A DNA stretch of 48,995 nt from an uncultured Candidatus Saccharibacteria bacterium (lineage in GTDB: Bacteria; Patescibacteriota; Saccharimonadia; Saccharimonadales; Saccharimonadaceae). The stretch covers positions 1 through 48,995 of the forward strand of contig CAMKOP010000006.1 of the NCBI GenBank assembly GCA_946414465.1, read 5' to 3'. The position numbers were made by a program, and so were the translations under genes. The notes below the pieces were generated by a model. It had not been told where the DNA came from. It saw nothing but the letters and a program-made list of their open reading frames with translations, and searched no databases. Shown in pieces: positions 24,140 to 32,789 of the stretch. Each line of letters starts with the position of its first letter. Position 1 is the first letter of the stretch.

Positions 24140-25333
24140 GTGCGCGCGATTTGTTTATATCTACACATTCATCAGCCACTCCGTTATCGAGAGTATTCAA
24201 TTTTTGATGTCGGAAATGATTCCAACTATTACAATGATAATTTTTATGGTCGTCAAAGCAACGAACGCATCTTTAAGAAAGTCGCTAAGAAAAGTTACTA
24301 CCCAATGCTTAGGCTTCTTCTTGATAATATGAAAAAATACCCCGAATTTAAAGTCTCGTTTAGCATCACCGGCACCTGGCTCGAACAAGCTGAAAAATGG
24401 GAGCCAGAATTAATCAAGCTCATTCGCGAGATGGTGAGTCTCGGTCAATGTGAGATAGTCGGAGAGACCTACTACCACTCGCTAGCTTATTTCTATAATC
24501 TCGACGAGTTTAATGACCAGGTCAAAATGCACGCCGAAGCCATCAAAAGGATTTTTGGCGTGAAGCCTAAAGTCTTTCGCAATACCGAGTTTGCCTACAA
24601 TGATTCCCTCGCTCGCTGGGCCGAAGCTGAGGGCTATGAGGCAATTCTTGCCGAAGGCTGGGACAAAATACTCGACTGGCGTAGCCCTAATCACGTCTAT
24701 CGCCCTACCGGTTGCAAAAATCTAAAACTTCTTCTTAAAAATTACCGTTTATCCGATGATATCGCCTTCCGTTTTTCCAATCGTGGCTGGAGCGAATGGC
24801 CACTTACTGTACCCAAATACCAAAAATGGCTAGACGATGATTGTTTGCGTGGCAATCTTATCAACCTCTTTATGGATTTTGAAACCTTTGGTGAACACCA
24901 ATGGGAAGATACCGGTATATTTGATTTTATGAACACCCTAATTTCGTCCTGGTTATCCGAATATGAAAATAAATTTGTCACCGTCTCCGAAGCGGCAAAC
25001 CTGGAGCACCCAGTTGCCGAAATATCGATGCCAGACACCGTAACCTGGGCCGACACCGAACGTGATTTGTCAGCCTGGCTCTCTAATTCGATGCAGCGCT
25101 CTGCTATGGAACAAGTCTATGCTTTACGCGAGCAAATTCTAAACACTCACGACGGCAAATTAATCTCCGACTGGCGCTATCTCACTACTTCCGACCATCC
25201 ATATTCGATGTGCACCAAGTATTGGAATGATGGCGATGTCCACGCCTATTTTTCCGCCTATGCCTCGCCATACGAATCATTTATGTATTTTATGAATGTT
25301 TTAAGAGACATTGAATATAGAATCAAAAAATAA
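24140..25333 (+). CDS. GH57 alpha-amylase / glucan-processing enzyme
   Basis: The 397-residue protein shows the GH57 conserved regions: YLHIHQPLRY, the nucleophile Glu in FRNTEFAYND (about E150), and the acid Asp in LFMDFETFGEHQW (about D246). The length and layout fit the short alpha-amylase-type GH57 members rather than branching enzymes. It acts in the cytoplasm on alpha-glucan. The start is GTG 24140, two bases after the glycosyltransferase stop. A bidirectional hairpin terminator follows. Confidence 0.87.
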   Translation: MRAICLYLHIHQPLRYREYSIFDVGNDSNYYNDNFYGRQSNERIFKKVAKKSYYPMLRLLLDNMKKYPEFKVSFSITGTWLEQAEKWEPELIKLIREMVSLGQCEIVGETYYHSLAYFYNLDEFNDQVKMHAEAIKRIFGVKPKVFRNTEFAYNDSLARWAEAEGYEAILAEGWDKILDWRSPNHVYRPTGCKNLKLLLKNYRLSDDIAFRFSNRGWSEWPLTVPKYQKWLDDDCLRGNLINLFMDFETFGEHQWEDTGIFDFMNTLISSWLSEYENKFVTVSEAANLEHPVAEISMPDTVTWADTERDLSAWLSNSMQRSAMEQVYALREQILNTHDGKLISDWRYLTTSDHPYSMCTKYWNDGDVHAYFSAYASPYESFMYFMNVLRDIEYRIKK

Positions 25334-25355
25334 TCCCCTTAAAGGGGATTATTTT
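25325..25355. terminator. Bidirectional intrinsic terminator
   Basis: A perfect hairpin built on AATCCCC/GGGGATT is flanked by A-rich sequence on the left and TATTTT on the right. It sits between the converging GH57 (+) and bL33 (-) genes and would stop transcription from both sides. Confidence 0.8.
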
Positions 25356-25563
25356 AGCGTTTCTTTTCCTTGACTTCGTTTCGACCAAGATTTTTCTTAG
25401 TCTCTGTGAATACAACGTGTTTTCTCAGAACTGGATCATACTTCTTTAAAGATAATTTGTCAGGAGTATTCATCGTGTTCTTTTTGGTGTAGTAAGCACG
25501 AACACCCGATTCTTCCGAAACGAGGCCAACGAGTTTGCGTTTAGTATTATTCTTCTTTGCCAT
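25354..25563 (-). CDS. rpmG: 50S ribosomal protein bL33
   Basis: The 69-residue product begins [19 protein letters not shown] and contains [21 protein letters not shown], the bL33 core. It is a cysteine-free version, so it does not bind zinc, and has a lysine-rich C-terminal extension. ATG 25563 is the family start; an upstream in-frame extension would add a non-homologous hydrophobic stretch. It is a standalone gene on the minus strand. Confidence 0.9.
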   Translation of the reverse strand: MAKKNNTKRKLVGLVSEESGVRAYYTKKNTMNTPDKLSLKKYDPVLRKHVVFTETKKNLGRNEVKEKKR

Positions 25564-25626
25564 AATTAAAACTATTCTACCACAGAATATAAAAAATGGC
25601 AAGGCTTATTGCCTTGCCGTAGCAAA

Positions 25627-25806
25627 TTAGGGTAACTTTCCACTGCCTCCGCAGTAGATGCATTTCCGACGATGAACGTCATAGCCAGTACCATCACAGT
25701 GGTAGCACTTTTTGGGCTTATAGCCCAGGCCACACTCCGCTACGTGTCTGTCACGCTCTTGTTCGGAAAGAAACGGCTTTCCACATCTCGGACACGACCA
25801 AGTCAC
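25627..25806 (-). CDS. Small zinc-finger protein with DnaJ-like CxxCxGxG motifs
   Basis: A 59-residue frame starts at GTG 25806, immediately after an in-frame stop, with AAAGGTGG upstream as the likely RBS and AT-rich TATAAT-containing sequence before that. It has two metal sites: a C2HC-like finger (CPRCGKPFLSEQERDRHVAEC) in which C, C, H and C are spaced as in single zinc fingers, and a DnaJ-type pair (CYHCDGTGY and CIYCGGSGK). The protein is too short for a chaperone; it may be an RNA- or protein-binding accessory factor. A conventional ATG-based gene search would miss it. Confidence 0.72.
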   Translation of the reverse strand: MTWSCPRCGKPFLSEQERDRHVAECGLGYKPKKCYHCDGTGYDVHRRKCIYCGGSGKLP

Positions 25807-25868
25807 TCATATCACCACCTTTCAAAAAGACTATATATAATATATATTATATATCGTAAAGCATTATA

Positions 25869-28800
25869 TTATATAATAGGTTGTCTTGCAAGCAAAAGCT
25901 CAATGAATGCTCGCATATCTTTCATCGTATTACTCTTATCGGCTTCCACGAAAATTTCCGGCTCATCTAAAAACACAAGTGTAGTGACTAAAGCATAAAC
26001 AGTCTTTAAGAGTCTAATAAATTCTGCGTCGTCTTTTTCGTTAAACTCATAAACCTTATCGTGTACTTCATCAAATTTGTCTTGCATCACAAACAAAATA
26101 TGTCCGTGCGTAACTTTATAATCACGATATTTCAAAGAATTATTGAGCAGAAACTTATAAAATTGTAGCTGCAACATATAATTATACAAGCTCGGCACCG
26201 AATCCCACTTCTCCGGATGATACGCCCCAGTCTTATAATCATAAATCTCGATAGTTTTATTAGTTTCATCTACTATAATATGGTCAATTTTCCCCGTGAT
26301 AGGCACACCATCCACCACGATTTTTTCTGTATAAAAATTTACTTCCGCTAATCCCTGACGAATAATGCTACCAAATTGCTCTAAATCTAATCTCAAATTT
26401 TCTACGCCCTTTTCGCGTAAGATATTTTTATCCTCTTCACTCGCATCACATTTTTTCACTGCCTCAAGATAAAACTCAACTGCTTCTTCATCAGATAAAC
26501 CTGTCTTGGTTACCTGTTCAAAAGTCAGATGCATTAAATTGCCTAGTGTGAGAGCCCAAGTATCTGGCCCACTCGGTGCACCCAGCACATATCTCTCAAA
26601 GAAGGACTGAGGCCCACCGTATATAATATCCACAAAATTGGTAAGAGCTGATGCCGACATCTTAAATCCAGACATCTTATCTTTGTAAAATGCTCTCATA
26701 TCGGGAGAGTTAGCCACGTAAGCCGTCAGCCAGTTTCTGATATTTTGTTCGCGCAATGAATAATCAATATATCCTTGCATTTCCACTACCTTTTTAGTAG
26801 GTAGAAATGGCGAAATGACGCTTTCTCTCCCTAATTCATCCTTTGATACGAATTCTTCAAAATACTCCAAGCGTTCCGGCGATTTATCATTAAAATCACG
26901 CAAGGAATTAGTGATATAAAGCGTACTTTTAGCCCGAGTCAGAGCTACATATAGAACCCGAATTTTCTCGCTATCAGTAATACCAGTATGACGAATCTGG
27001 GTGAGATTTGCCGGCAAGGAAAGAAAAGTATTATTTCCTTTGCCTTTACCCCAAGCCGTGTGGTCTGCCGAAATAATAAATACGTATTCAAACTCCAACC
27101 CCTTAGCTTTATGTGCAGTCAAAATTTGCACCGCCTCATCCGCCTCACGATAAGGGCTAGAACTAGTGATTGGCATTTCGGCCGCTTCATAATCGTCAAG
27201 CATCTCCACCAGATCGTGAAGCCTTAAGGTCTTCTCGCCAAAGTGTTTTTGGAGCTTTCCTCTTAAAGTCGCTAAATTTTCATAAAACGAAAACCTACCA
27301 TATTCATCAAGATCTTGAATTTTCATTAATGTCGTAAAATATCCCAGCATCCCTGTCAAAGTATCCGAAAATGATTTTTGCACCAAATTCGCGATATTTT
27401 CCGCCACCGCCTTAAATTTCGGCTCTTCATCTTCCATCAAACAATCAATAATTGATTTTCGTTCCATCCTAGCTTTTGCTGCTAGTTTTAAAACCTCTAG
27501 CATCGGCAAATCGAAGAAAGGATAAGACAGTATTTCCATTATTTGCACAGTTGGTTTTTTCTCGTTAGCAATTTCGTCTATAAATCTCGCGAGCACAAAT
27601 AATTGGTGCATCCGTTCGTCTTCAAACAAATTATCCCGTTTCTCATAAGCAATCTTAATCTCACTATGGGCTTTTAAATATGGCAGAAGTGGCTCAAAAT
27701 ATTTCGATTTATAAGAAATTACAGCAATATCGTTCTGCTTTACGCCACTCTTAATTAATTCAGCAATTTTATCTGCCACAAATCCAAACTCCGCATCTGA
27801 GGAATTAAATTCATAGCGGTAAATCTGAGAATTCGCCGGCGTTTCTTTGTGTGCCAGAAGTTCCTTGTCACCAAATCGATCCGGAGCTTGCTCGATAATA
27901 TGATGTGAAAAATCTAATATCTCTTGGGTGCTCCGATAGTTTTCTGTTAGCGCCATTACTTCAGCCGTGTAGTGCTTTTGAAAATCAGTTAAATTCGAAC
28001 TAAGTGCCCCCTGAAATTCGTAAATCGCTTGATCATCGTCTCCCACCGCCATAATCATTGGCTTTTCGTAGTCGGTAAGTTGTTTAACAATTTCAAACTG
28101 TGATGGGTTAGTATCCTGAAACTCGTCAAGCAGAATGTATTGATACCTCTCCTGTAAACTCATTCTAAACCCAGCATCATCGTGAAGCGCTTTTACCGCC
28201 TCATCAATCATATCATCAAAATCAAATAGCCCGTGTTCCCTTAAAAATTCTTCATACGACGCCATTAACCGAGAAAGCGACAATAATTTTTTATTAGCAA
28301 TTCTATCTTTCAAACGATAGTTCCCTGCGCCATCCTTTTCAAAATTGTCATTTCGCCATTTTGTGAGTGGCGCAACACTCTCTGCGTCTTCTGCGTTTAT
28401 AATTGCCTGTTTTAGACTTCGTGAAAGTAGCGCAATCGAACGCTCAATATTTTTAAGTATCGGCTTATCATTTTCGTGGCCTTTTAATATTTCAAAAATC
28501 GGCAAGTAAGCATTTTCAAGTGATTCCTTAAACTTCCGCGGAACAATTCTTAAAAGATATGGCGAAATAACATCAGAAAGCACCGCTGAATCCTCAATAT
28601 TTTGCTTGGCAATCGTCCCTAAATCTTCCGCTGTGAGATTAGCCGCCTTAGCCTCTGAAATCACAGAAATAATATCTTTAATTTTATCGCCTCTTAAAAT
28701 ATCGTTTCCGGACAATTTTTCCTGCAAGAGCTTTACAATTTTATATTGCGTCACCTCGTCGATTGCCGCATCGAGCTGCCGGTCATAATTTTCGGCATAA

Positions 28801-29087
28801 TTCTTATATTGTGCCAAAATTTCTTGTCCGAAAGCGTGATAAGTCCCGATATTTACTTTAAGACCTTCTTTTCCAACAATGCTCTTTAATCTTTCGCGCA
28901 TATTTTTCGCGCCACTATCCGTAAAAGTCAAACACAAAATGTTTTCTGGGTTAGTGTCGGTATTTTTTAAAATATAGGCGACTTTTTCAGATAATAATTG
29001 CGTCTTGCCCGTACCAGGACCAGCTAAAACCAAAAGCGGTCCGTCTAAATATTCGACTGCTCTCTTTTGTCCTGCATTCAAGCCCAT
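25869..29087 (-). CDS. UvrD/PcrA-like helicase with C-terminal RecB-type nuclease
   Basis: This 1072-residue SF1A helicase has Walker A LAGPGTGKT near residue 20, CLTFTDSGAKNMRERL, LLDEFQDTNPSQFE, VGDDDQAIYEFQGA, ILTAHKAKGLEFEYV and VLYVALTRAKSTLYI. The C-terminal ~250 residues form a PD-(D/E)XK domain with GKIDHIIVD and IEIYDYKTG. The architecture matches AddA/RecB-like or AdnB-like end-processing enzymes for double-strand-break repair. It is the last gene of a five-gene minus-strand operon (anchored protein, nifS, iscU, gpsA, this gene) and overlaps gpsA by 10 bp. Unlike the island helicases it has no membrane helix and its codon use matches the chromosome. Confidence 0.85.
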   Translation of the reverse strand: MGLNAGQKRAVEYLDGPLLVLAGPGTGKTQLLSEKVAYILKNTDTNPENILCLTFTDSGAKNMRERLKSIVGKEGLKVNIGTYHAFGQEILAQYKNYAENYDRQLDAAIDEVTQYKIVKLLQEKLSGNDILRGDKIKDIISVISEAKAANLTAEDLGTIAKQNIEDSAVLSDVISPYLLRIVPRKFKESLENAYLPIFEILKGHENDKPILKNIERSIALLSRSLKQAIINAEDAESVAPLTKWRNDNFEKDGAGNYRLKDRIANKKLLSLSRLMASYEEFLREHGLFDFDDMIDEAVKALHDDAGFRMSLQERYQYILLDEFQDTNPSQFEIVKQLTDYEKPMIMAVGDDDQAIYEFQGALSSNLTDFQKHYTAEVMALTENYRSTQEILDFSHHIIEQAPDRFGDKELLAHKETPANSQIYRYEFNSSDAEFGFVADKIAELIKSGVKQNDIAVISYKSKYFEPLLPYLKAHSEIKIAYEKRDNLFEDERMHQLFVLARFIDEIANEKKPTVQIMEILSYPFFDLPMLEVLKLAAKARMERKSIIDCLMEDEEPKFKAVAENIANLVQKSFSDTLTGMLGYFTTLMKIQDLDEYGRFSFYENLATLRGKLQKHFGEKTLRLHDLVEMLDDYEAAEMPITSSSPYREADEAVQILTAHKAKGLEFEYVFIISADHTAWGKGKGNNTFLSLPANLTQIRHTGITDSEKIRVLYVALTRAKSTLYITNSLRDFNDKSPERLEYFEEFVSKDELGRESVISPFLPTKKVVEMQGYIDYSLREQNIRNWLTAYVANSPDMRAFYKDKMSGFKMSASALTNFVDIIYGGPQSFFERYVLGAPSGPDTWALTLGNLMHLTFEQVTKTGLSDEEAVEFYLEAVKKCDASEEDKNILREKGVENLRLDLEQFGSIIRQGLAEVNFYTEKIVVDGVPITGKIDHIIVDETNKTIEIYDYKTGAYHPEKWDSVPSLYNYMLQLQFYKFLLNNSLKYRDYKVTHGHILFVMQDKFDEVHDKVYEFNEKDDAEFIRLLKTVYALVTTLVFLDEPEIFVEADKSNTMKDMRAFIELLLARQPII

Positions 29088-29857
29088 TTTTCACTCCTAG
29101 AAATCAAATCTGATAGATGTGGCAAATCATCAGGTAGAGCAATCTCACCACGCTTGATTTTTTTAAGCGCCGAAACACCTTCCACAGTTTTCTCAGGTTG
29201 ATAATCGGGATTACCCCTTAGCAAATCACCAAATTCATAATTTCGAGACGGGTAGCCACAAGTTAGTTTCAAATCTCCAATACCACAAACTAAGTCTACC
29301 GTCCGTGAATCCGCCCCATTGTAGGCCAAAATACTTCTCATCTCATCTGCTACTTCAAAAATGAATTCTCGCCAAGCATCGGTTTCACGTTTTAAGCCTA
29401 GAATTCCAGCCAAAATAGCGTAAACATTCTTAAGGGCTCCGCACATCAAAACGCCCCGCTCATCGTCGGTAAAATCAAATGAAAGATAATCGGTAGAAAA
29501 TAGTTTAATCACTCGGTCGTCAGTGGCAGTAAGTTTAGTTTTTTTGCCAGCCTTAATATCATCCGCAAAACCAGGGCCAGACAAGACCATATAATCCTTA
29601 AAATTATCAAATGTATGGTCAGATAAAATCCCCTTCGTTGCCACAATCAAGGGTACATTTTTTGGTAAATATGGCAAAACATACGGTGTAGCCTTAGAAG
29701 GTACTGCGAGTAGAATATATTTTGCCCCCTTTAACACATCAGATAAGCTTTCCCGCTCAACCTTTGAATCATAATAATCAATATCATAGCCTTTATCTGC
29801 TAGTATTCCTCCTAGCGCTGTGCCGAAAGCTCCCGCTCCCATAATCGCAATTTTCAT
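29078..29857 (-). CDS. gpsA: Compact NAD(P)-dependent glycerol-3-phosphate dehydrogenase
   Basis: The protein opens with the Rossmann motif MGAGAFGTALGGIL and has the GpsA features LLAVPSKA, ATKGIL, LSGPGFADDI, GALKNVYAI, and GIGDLKLTCGYPSRNYEFG. At 259 residues it is well below the ~330 usual for the family; the shortening lies mainly between the first strands and the LLAVPS motif. It makes sn-glycerol-3-phosphate from DHAP for phospholipids. Its ATG overlaps the stop of iscU in an ATGA junction with AGGAG upstream. Confidence 0.85.
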   Translation of the reverse strand: MKIAIMGAGAFGTALGGILADKGYDIDYYDSKVERESLSDVLKGAKYILLAVPSKATPYVLPYLPKNVPLIVATKGILSDHTFDNFKDYMVLSGPGFADDIKAGKKTKLTATDDRVIKLFSTDYLSFDFTDDERGVLMCGALKNVYAILAGILGLKRETDAWREFIFEVADEMRSILAYNGADSRTVDLVCGIGDLKLTCGYPSRNYEFGDLLRGNPDYQPEKTVEGVSALKKIKRGEIALPDDLPHLSDLISRSEKWA

Positions 29858-30267
29858 TTTTTATTACTCCTATAATTATTAATTGCATCTCTCAGGGCAT
29901 CGTGCCCCAAAATTGAACAATGAAATTTATGTTTCGGCAGATTTCCGAGATAGTTATCGATATCCTTCGCTGATATTTGTAGTGCTTCATCCAATGTTTT
30001 ACCTTTAGCCAGTTCAGATAATGCCGATGTCGAAGCAATCGCCGAGGCACAACCATAAGTCTTCCAACGTAAATCAAAAATTTTGTCATCTTTTACTTTG
30101 ATATACATCTTCATCTGGTCGCCACAAATCGGATTCCCGACTAAACCCACTGCATCATAGTCAAACTTCGATTCGTCGCCCATTAAAAAATTTCGCGGGT
30201 TCAAAAAATGATCTTTTACCGTGTCAGAATAAACCCAGTCACCCGTATCGCTTTTACCGTCACTCAT
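29854..30267 (-). CDS. iscU: Fe-S cluster scaffold IscU/SufU-like
   Basis: A 137-residue U-type scaffold with the three cluster cysteines in NPICGD (C48), YGCASAIAS (C73) and HCSILG (C117), plus the DHFLNPRN N-terminus. It receives sulfur from the adjacent cysteine desulfurase. The start lies inside the last codons of nifS, with AAGGAG upstream, so the two are translated together. The HC-SI spacing fits IscU/NifU-N rather than the longer SufU insertion form. Confidence 0.87.
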   Translation of the reverse strand: MSDGKSDTGDWVYSDTVKDHFLNPRNFLMGDESKFDYDAVGLVGNPICGDQMKMYIKVKDDKIFDLRWKTYGCASAIASTSALSELAKGKTLDEALQISAKDIDNYLGNLPKHKFHCSILGHDALRDAINNYRSNKK

Positions 30268-31330
30268 TCATACTCCTTATCTTAATTGTACTCATACCTT
30301 GTAAATTTGCAATAATCTGCGGCAGCACAGCCATCACTTTTTCCACATCTTCCATCGTATTTGAAAGGCCAAAAGAAAATCTAATCGACGAATGCGCCAC
30401 TTCTGCATCACCAGTTTTAGCCATCAAAACGTGAGAAGGCTTAATATCACCGGCCGCACAAGCTGAACCAGTAGAAACAATAATACCCTCAGCATCAAGA
30501 TATAATTGTATCGATTCTCCTTCCGCTGCCTCAAAAGATGCATTTAGAATATTTGGCAAAGATTCCCCTTTTTTAATATCGGTATTTAGGCTGCTACCAG
30601 GTATTTCATCTAAAATCCGCTTCGCCAAAGTATCACGCAGTCCGCGCACTTTTTTATCATATATTTCCCAAGTAACATTTTTCTTTGCGTATTCCAGCGC
30701 TGCCTTAAATCCAGAAATTCCTACCGTATTATAAGTCCCGCCTCGACGCTTCTTTTCTTGATTCCCACCAATAATCAGAGGTTTAAAGGGCACGTCAGTC
30801 CGTACATAAAGCGCTCCTACGCCTACTGGCCCGCCAATTTTATGAGCCGAAAATGTCGCGTAATCTAAACCGAGCTTTTTTACATTTATCGGCATTTTAC
30901 CAAGCACCTGAGTTAAATCAGAATGCAGATATTCGCCATCTTTTTTCTTGGGTAATTCCAAAAATTCACCCGTTTCATTATTTGCAAGCATATAAGAGTA
31001 TAGCTTAGGATTTTTATCTCCACTATAAATTTTGGCACTTTCTATTATCGAGTGATGTTCTAATGGCGAAGTATCGATTTTATATCCTTCAAAAGTCCGA
31101 ATTACTGTGTTATTCGCTTCCGACGCCGAAGCCGTAAAAATAATTTCTTCCGGCTTAGCATTTATTAATTCAGCAAGGAGTTTACGGCAATCTTCTACCT
31201 CATTAAGCGCTAAATGCCCCGGCGTGTGAAGCGCCGAAGCATTAGCAAATAACTCTTTTTCCGCTCTATGCATAGCCACCACCACCTCGTCAAGAAGCGG
31301 TGACGTAGCTGCATAGTCAAGGTATACCAT
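30260..31330 (-). CDS. Cysteine desulfurase (NifS/IscS class)
   Basis: A 356-residue PLP enzyme with YLDYAATSPL at the N-terminus, the Schiff-base lysine in SAHKIGGPVG (K164), and the persulfide Cys in STGSACAAGD (C291) on the class-I-type loop. It provides sulfur for Fe-S clusters and probably tRNA thiolation. Its ATG overlaps the stop codon of the preceding gene, and it overlaps iscU downstream. With one scaffold and one desulfurase, this appears to be a minimal ISC-like pathway. Confidence 0.9.
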   Translation of the reverse strand: MVYLDYAATSPLLDEVVVAMHRAEKELFANASALHTPGHLALNEVEDCRKLLAELINAKPEEIIFTASASEANNTVIRTFEGYKIDTSPLEHHSIIESAKIYSGDKNPKLYSYMLANNETGEFLELPKKKDGEYLHSDLTQVLGKMPINVKKLGLDYATFSAHKIGGPVGVGALYVRTDVPFKPLIIGGNQEKKRRGGTYNTVGISGFKAALEYAKKNVTWEIYDKKVRGLRDTLAKRILDEIPGSSLNTDIKKGESLPNILNASFEAAEGESIQLYLDAEGIIVSTGSACAAGDIKPSHVLMAKTGDAEVAHSSIRFSFGLSNTMEDVEKVMAVLPQIIANLQGMSTIKIRSMNE

Positions 31331-32184
31331 TAGAATACTTCTTTTTTGTGGCGATACTTTTTCACTGACTTCACAATTGAAAAGATAATCGCACTAACCG
31401 TTAAGATAAATATTACCAAAAACCAAATCGGGCAAGCAATCAAGATACGGTGATTAGTCGAAACTTCACCCATATAAGTAATCGTCTGCGTTACATCGTA
31501 AATACCAAGCGGCGAAATTCCCTCAATATTGCGACCCATCGAGCGAGTCGTATCTGGCATAATTACTTCCTCAATAATACCGCTTTCACCCTCGGTCGGA
31601 TAAATCGTCGCTGGCGAAAAGACACTTTTAACTTCCAGAGCAACTTTTGCGATTTCGTGTACATTACCTTCGTTTTTGAGCTCCGCACCTATTTCAATTG
31701 GCATACTAGTCACAAAACCAGGGACAGTATTTTTGATAATCTCACCCTTGCGCTCGGTCTCACCAGCAATCCCGGCATAAATTAGGCTTGCCATCTCAAA
31801 CACGTTTTTAACGGCCAAACCTTCGCCACCAGCACTATCCTCAGCTGAGCTCACCAGAATAGCTGCATACTGACCACCGGCCGGTGCAGTCTCCGGAACT
31901 TTAATAGTGAAATTAATTTTTGTCGAATCATTTGGCTTCACTGTCCCAGTCGGATTTTCAATAGTAATCCACTTAGTGATTTGGGTGTGTTCAGTCGAGG
32001 TGACTAAATCCGCATCATACCCTTCACCCACTACACCATAGGCCGAAATTTCTGTCTTATACGAAAAATCACCTTTTGCGCCATCAGGATTAACCACCGT
32101 AATCGAACCTTTGTATGTTTCACCAGGTTTGAGCTCAATCATTTGGCTCATCGGAGTCACCGTGAACACATTTAAATCTTCCAT
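31330..32184 (-). CDS. Ig/DUF916-like protein with C-terminal membrane anchor
   Basis: The 284-residue protein has an N-terminal beta-sandwich (FTVTPMSQMIELKPGETYKGSITVVNP, FTIKVPETAPAGGQYAAIL) like the DUF916 or COG1470 type extracellular domains, and one C-terminal helix (about 250-272, WFLVIFILTVSAIIF) followed by a basic tail. This arrangement normally places the sandwich outside, yet no signal peptide is seen. A GGAGG RBS and a TATAAT box upstream support ATG 32184. It shares a base with the nifS start, so it heads the operon. Whether it is exported is unclear. Confidence 0.65.
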   Translation of the reverse strand: MEDLNVFTVTPMSQMIELKPGETYKGSITVVNPDGAKGDFSYKTEISAYGVVGEGYDADLVTSTEHTQITKWITIENPTGTVKPNDSTKINFTIKVPETAPAGGQYAAILVSSAEDSAGGEGLAVKNVFEMASLIYAGIAGETERKGEIIKNTVPGFVTSMPIEIGAELKNEGNVHEIAKVALEVKSVFSPATIYPTEGESGIIEEVIMPDTTRSMGRNIEGISPLGIYDVTQTITYMGEVSTNHRILIACPIWFLVIFILTVSAIIFSIVKSVKKYRHKKEVF

Positions 32185-32227
32185 ATTCCTCCATTACTTA
32201 CTTGTTATCTATATTATAACACGGGAA

Positions 32228-32788
32228 TTATTCAATTTTTAAAATTTTTCCAGTTCCATATTCTAGATGGAGTAACCTTTGATTCTTAGAACCTCTATAT
32301 CTCAGACTCAAATCTTTTAGCCCAATAATAAATGGCCCATCAATCAAAGCATCCAATGATTTTAGAAACTCCCACTGTGGCCCACCGGCTTTTTTTATTT
32401 GTTCATAGGTAAATCCTGAAAATGACCAGACGTTCCAACTTAAGTTTTTGCGCACCCAGTCTGCAATTTCTTTACAAGCCTCTGGTTGGACAAATGGCTC
32501 ACCCCCGCAAAAAGTCAAACCTGCTTGCCCCTTGAATTGGCTTAACCTCTCACAAATTTCATTGGTGCTAACGAGAAATCCTCCTTGATAGTCCCAGGTT
32601 TCTGGGTTTTGGCATTCTTTACAATGATTAGGACAACCCTGAGTCCAGACCACTGCTCGAAGACCATCACCGTTCACGATGTTGTCGTGTTCCAGCGGCC
32701 CAGATAGCCGAATCATCCCCTTAGGTGGCTGCGGAGCAGAGTGCATCCGCTCGACAGCCATTTTGTCCCAATCAATTTTCTCTGGCAT
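32228..32788 (-). CDS. nrdG: Anaerobic ribonucleotide reductase activating enzyme
   Basis: A 186-residue radical-SAM protein whose cluster motif is CPNHCKEC (CX3CX2C), with GLRAVVWTQGC and LTFCGGEPFVQPEAC typical of NrdG. ATG 32788 starts one base after the nrdD stop; a longer frame to 32833 would overlap nrdD and lacks support. NrdG uses SAM to generate the radical on NrdD, so it should work with the upstream gene. Confidence 0.88.
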   Translation of the reverse strand: MPEKIDWDKMAVERMHSAPQPPKGMIRLSGPLEHDNIVNGDGLRAVVWTQGCPNHCKECQNPETWDYQGGFLVSTNEICERLSQFKGQAGLTFCGGEPFVQPEACKEIADWVRKNLSWNVWSFSGFTYEQIKKAGGPQWEFLKSLDALIDGPFIIGLKDLSLRYRGSKNQRLLHLEYGTGKILKIE

Positions 32789-32789
32789 T

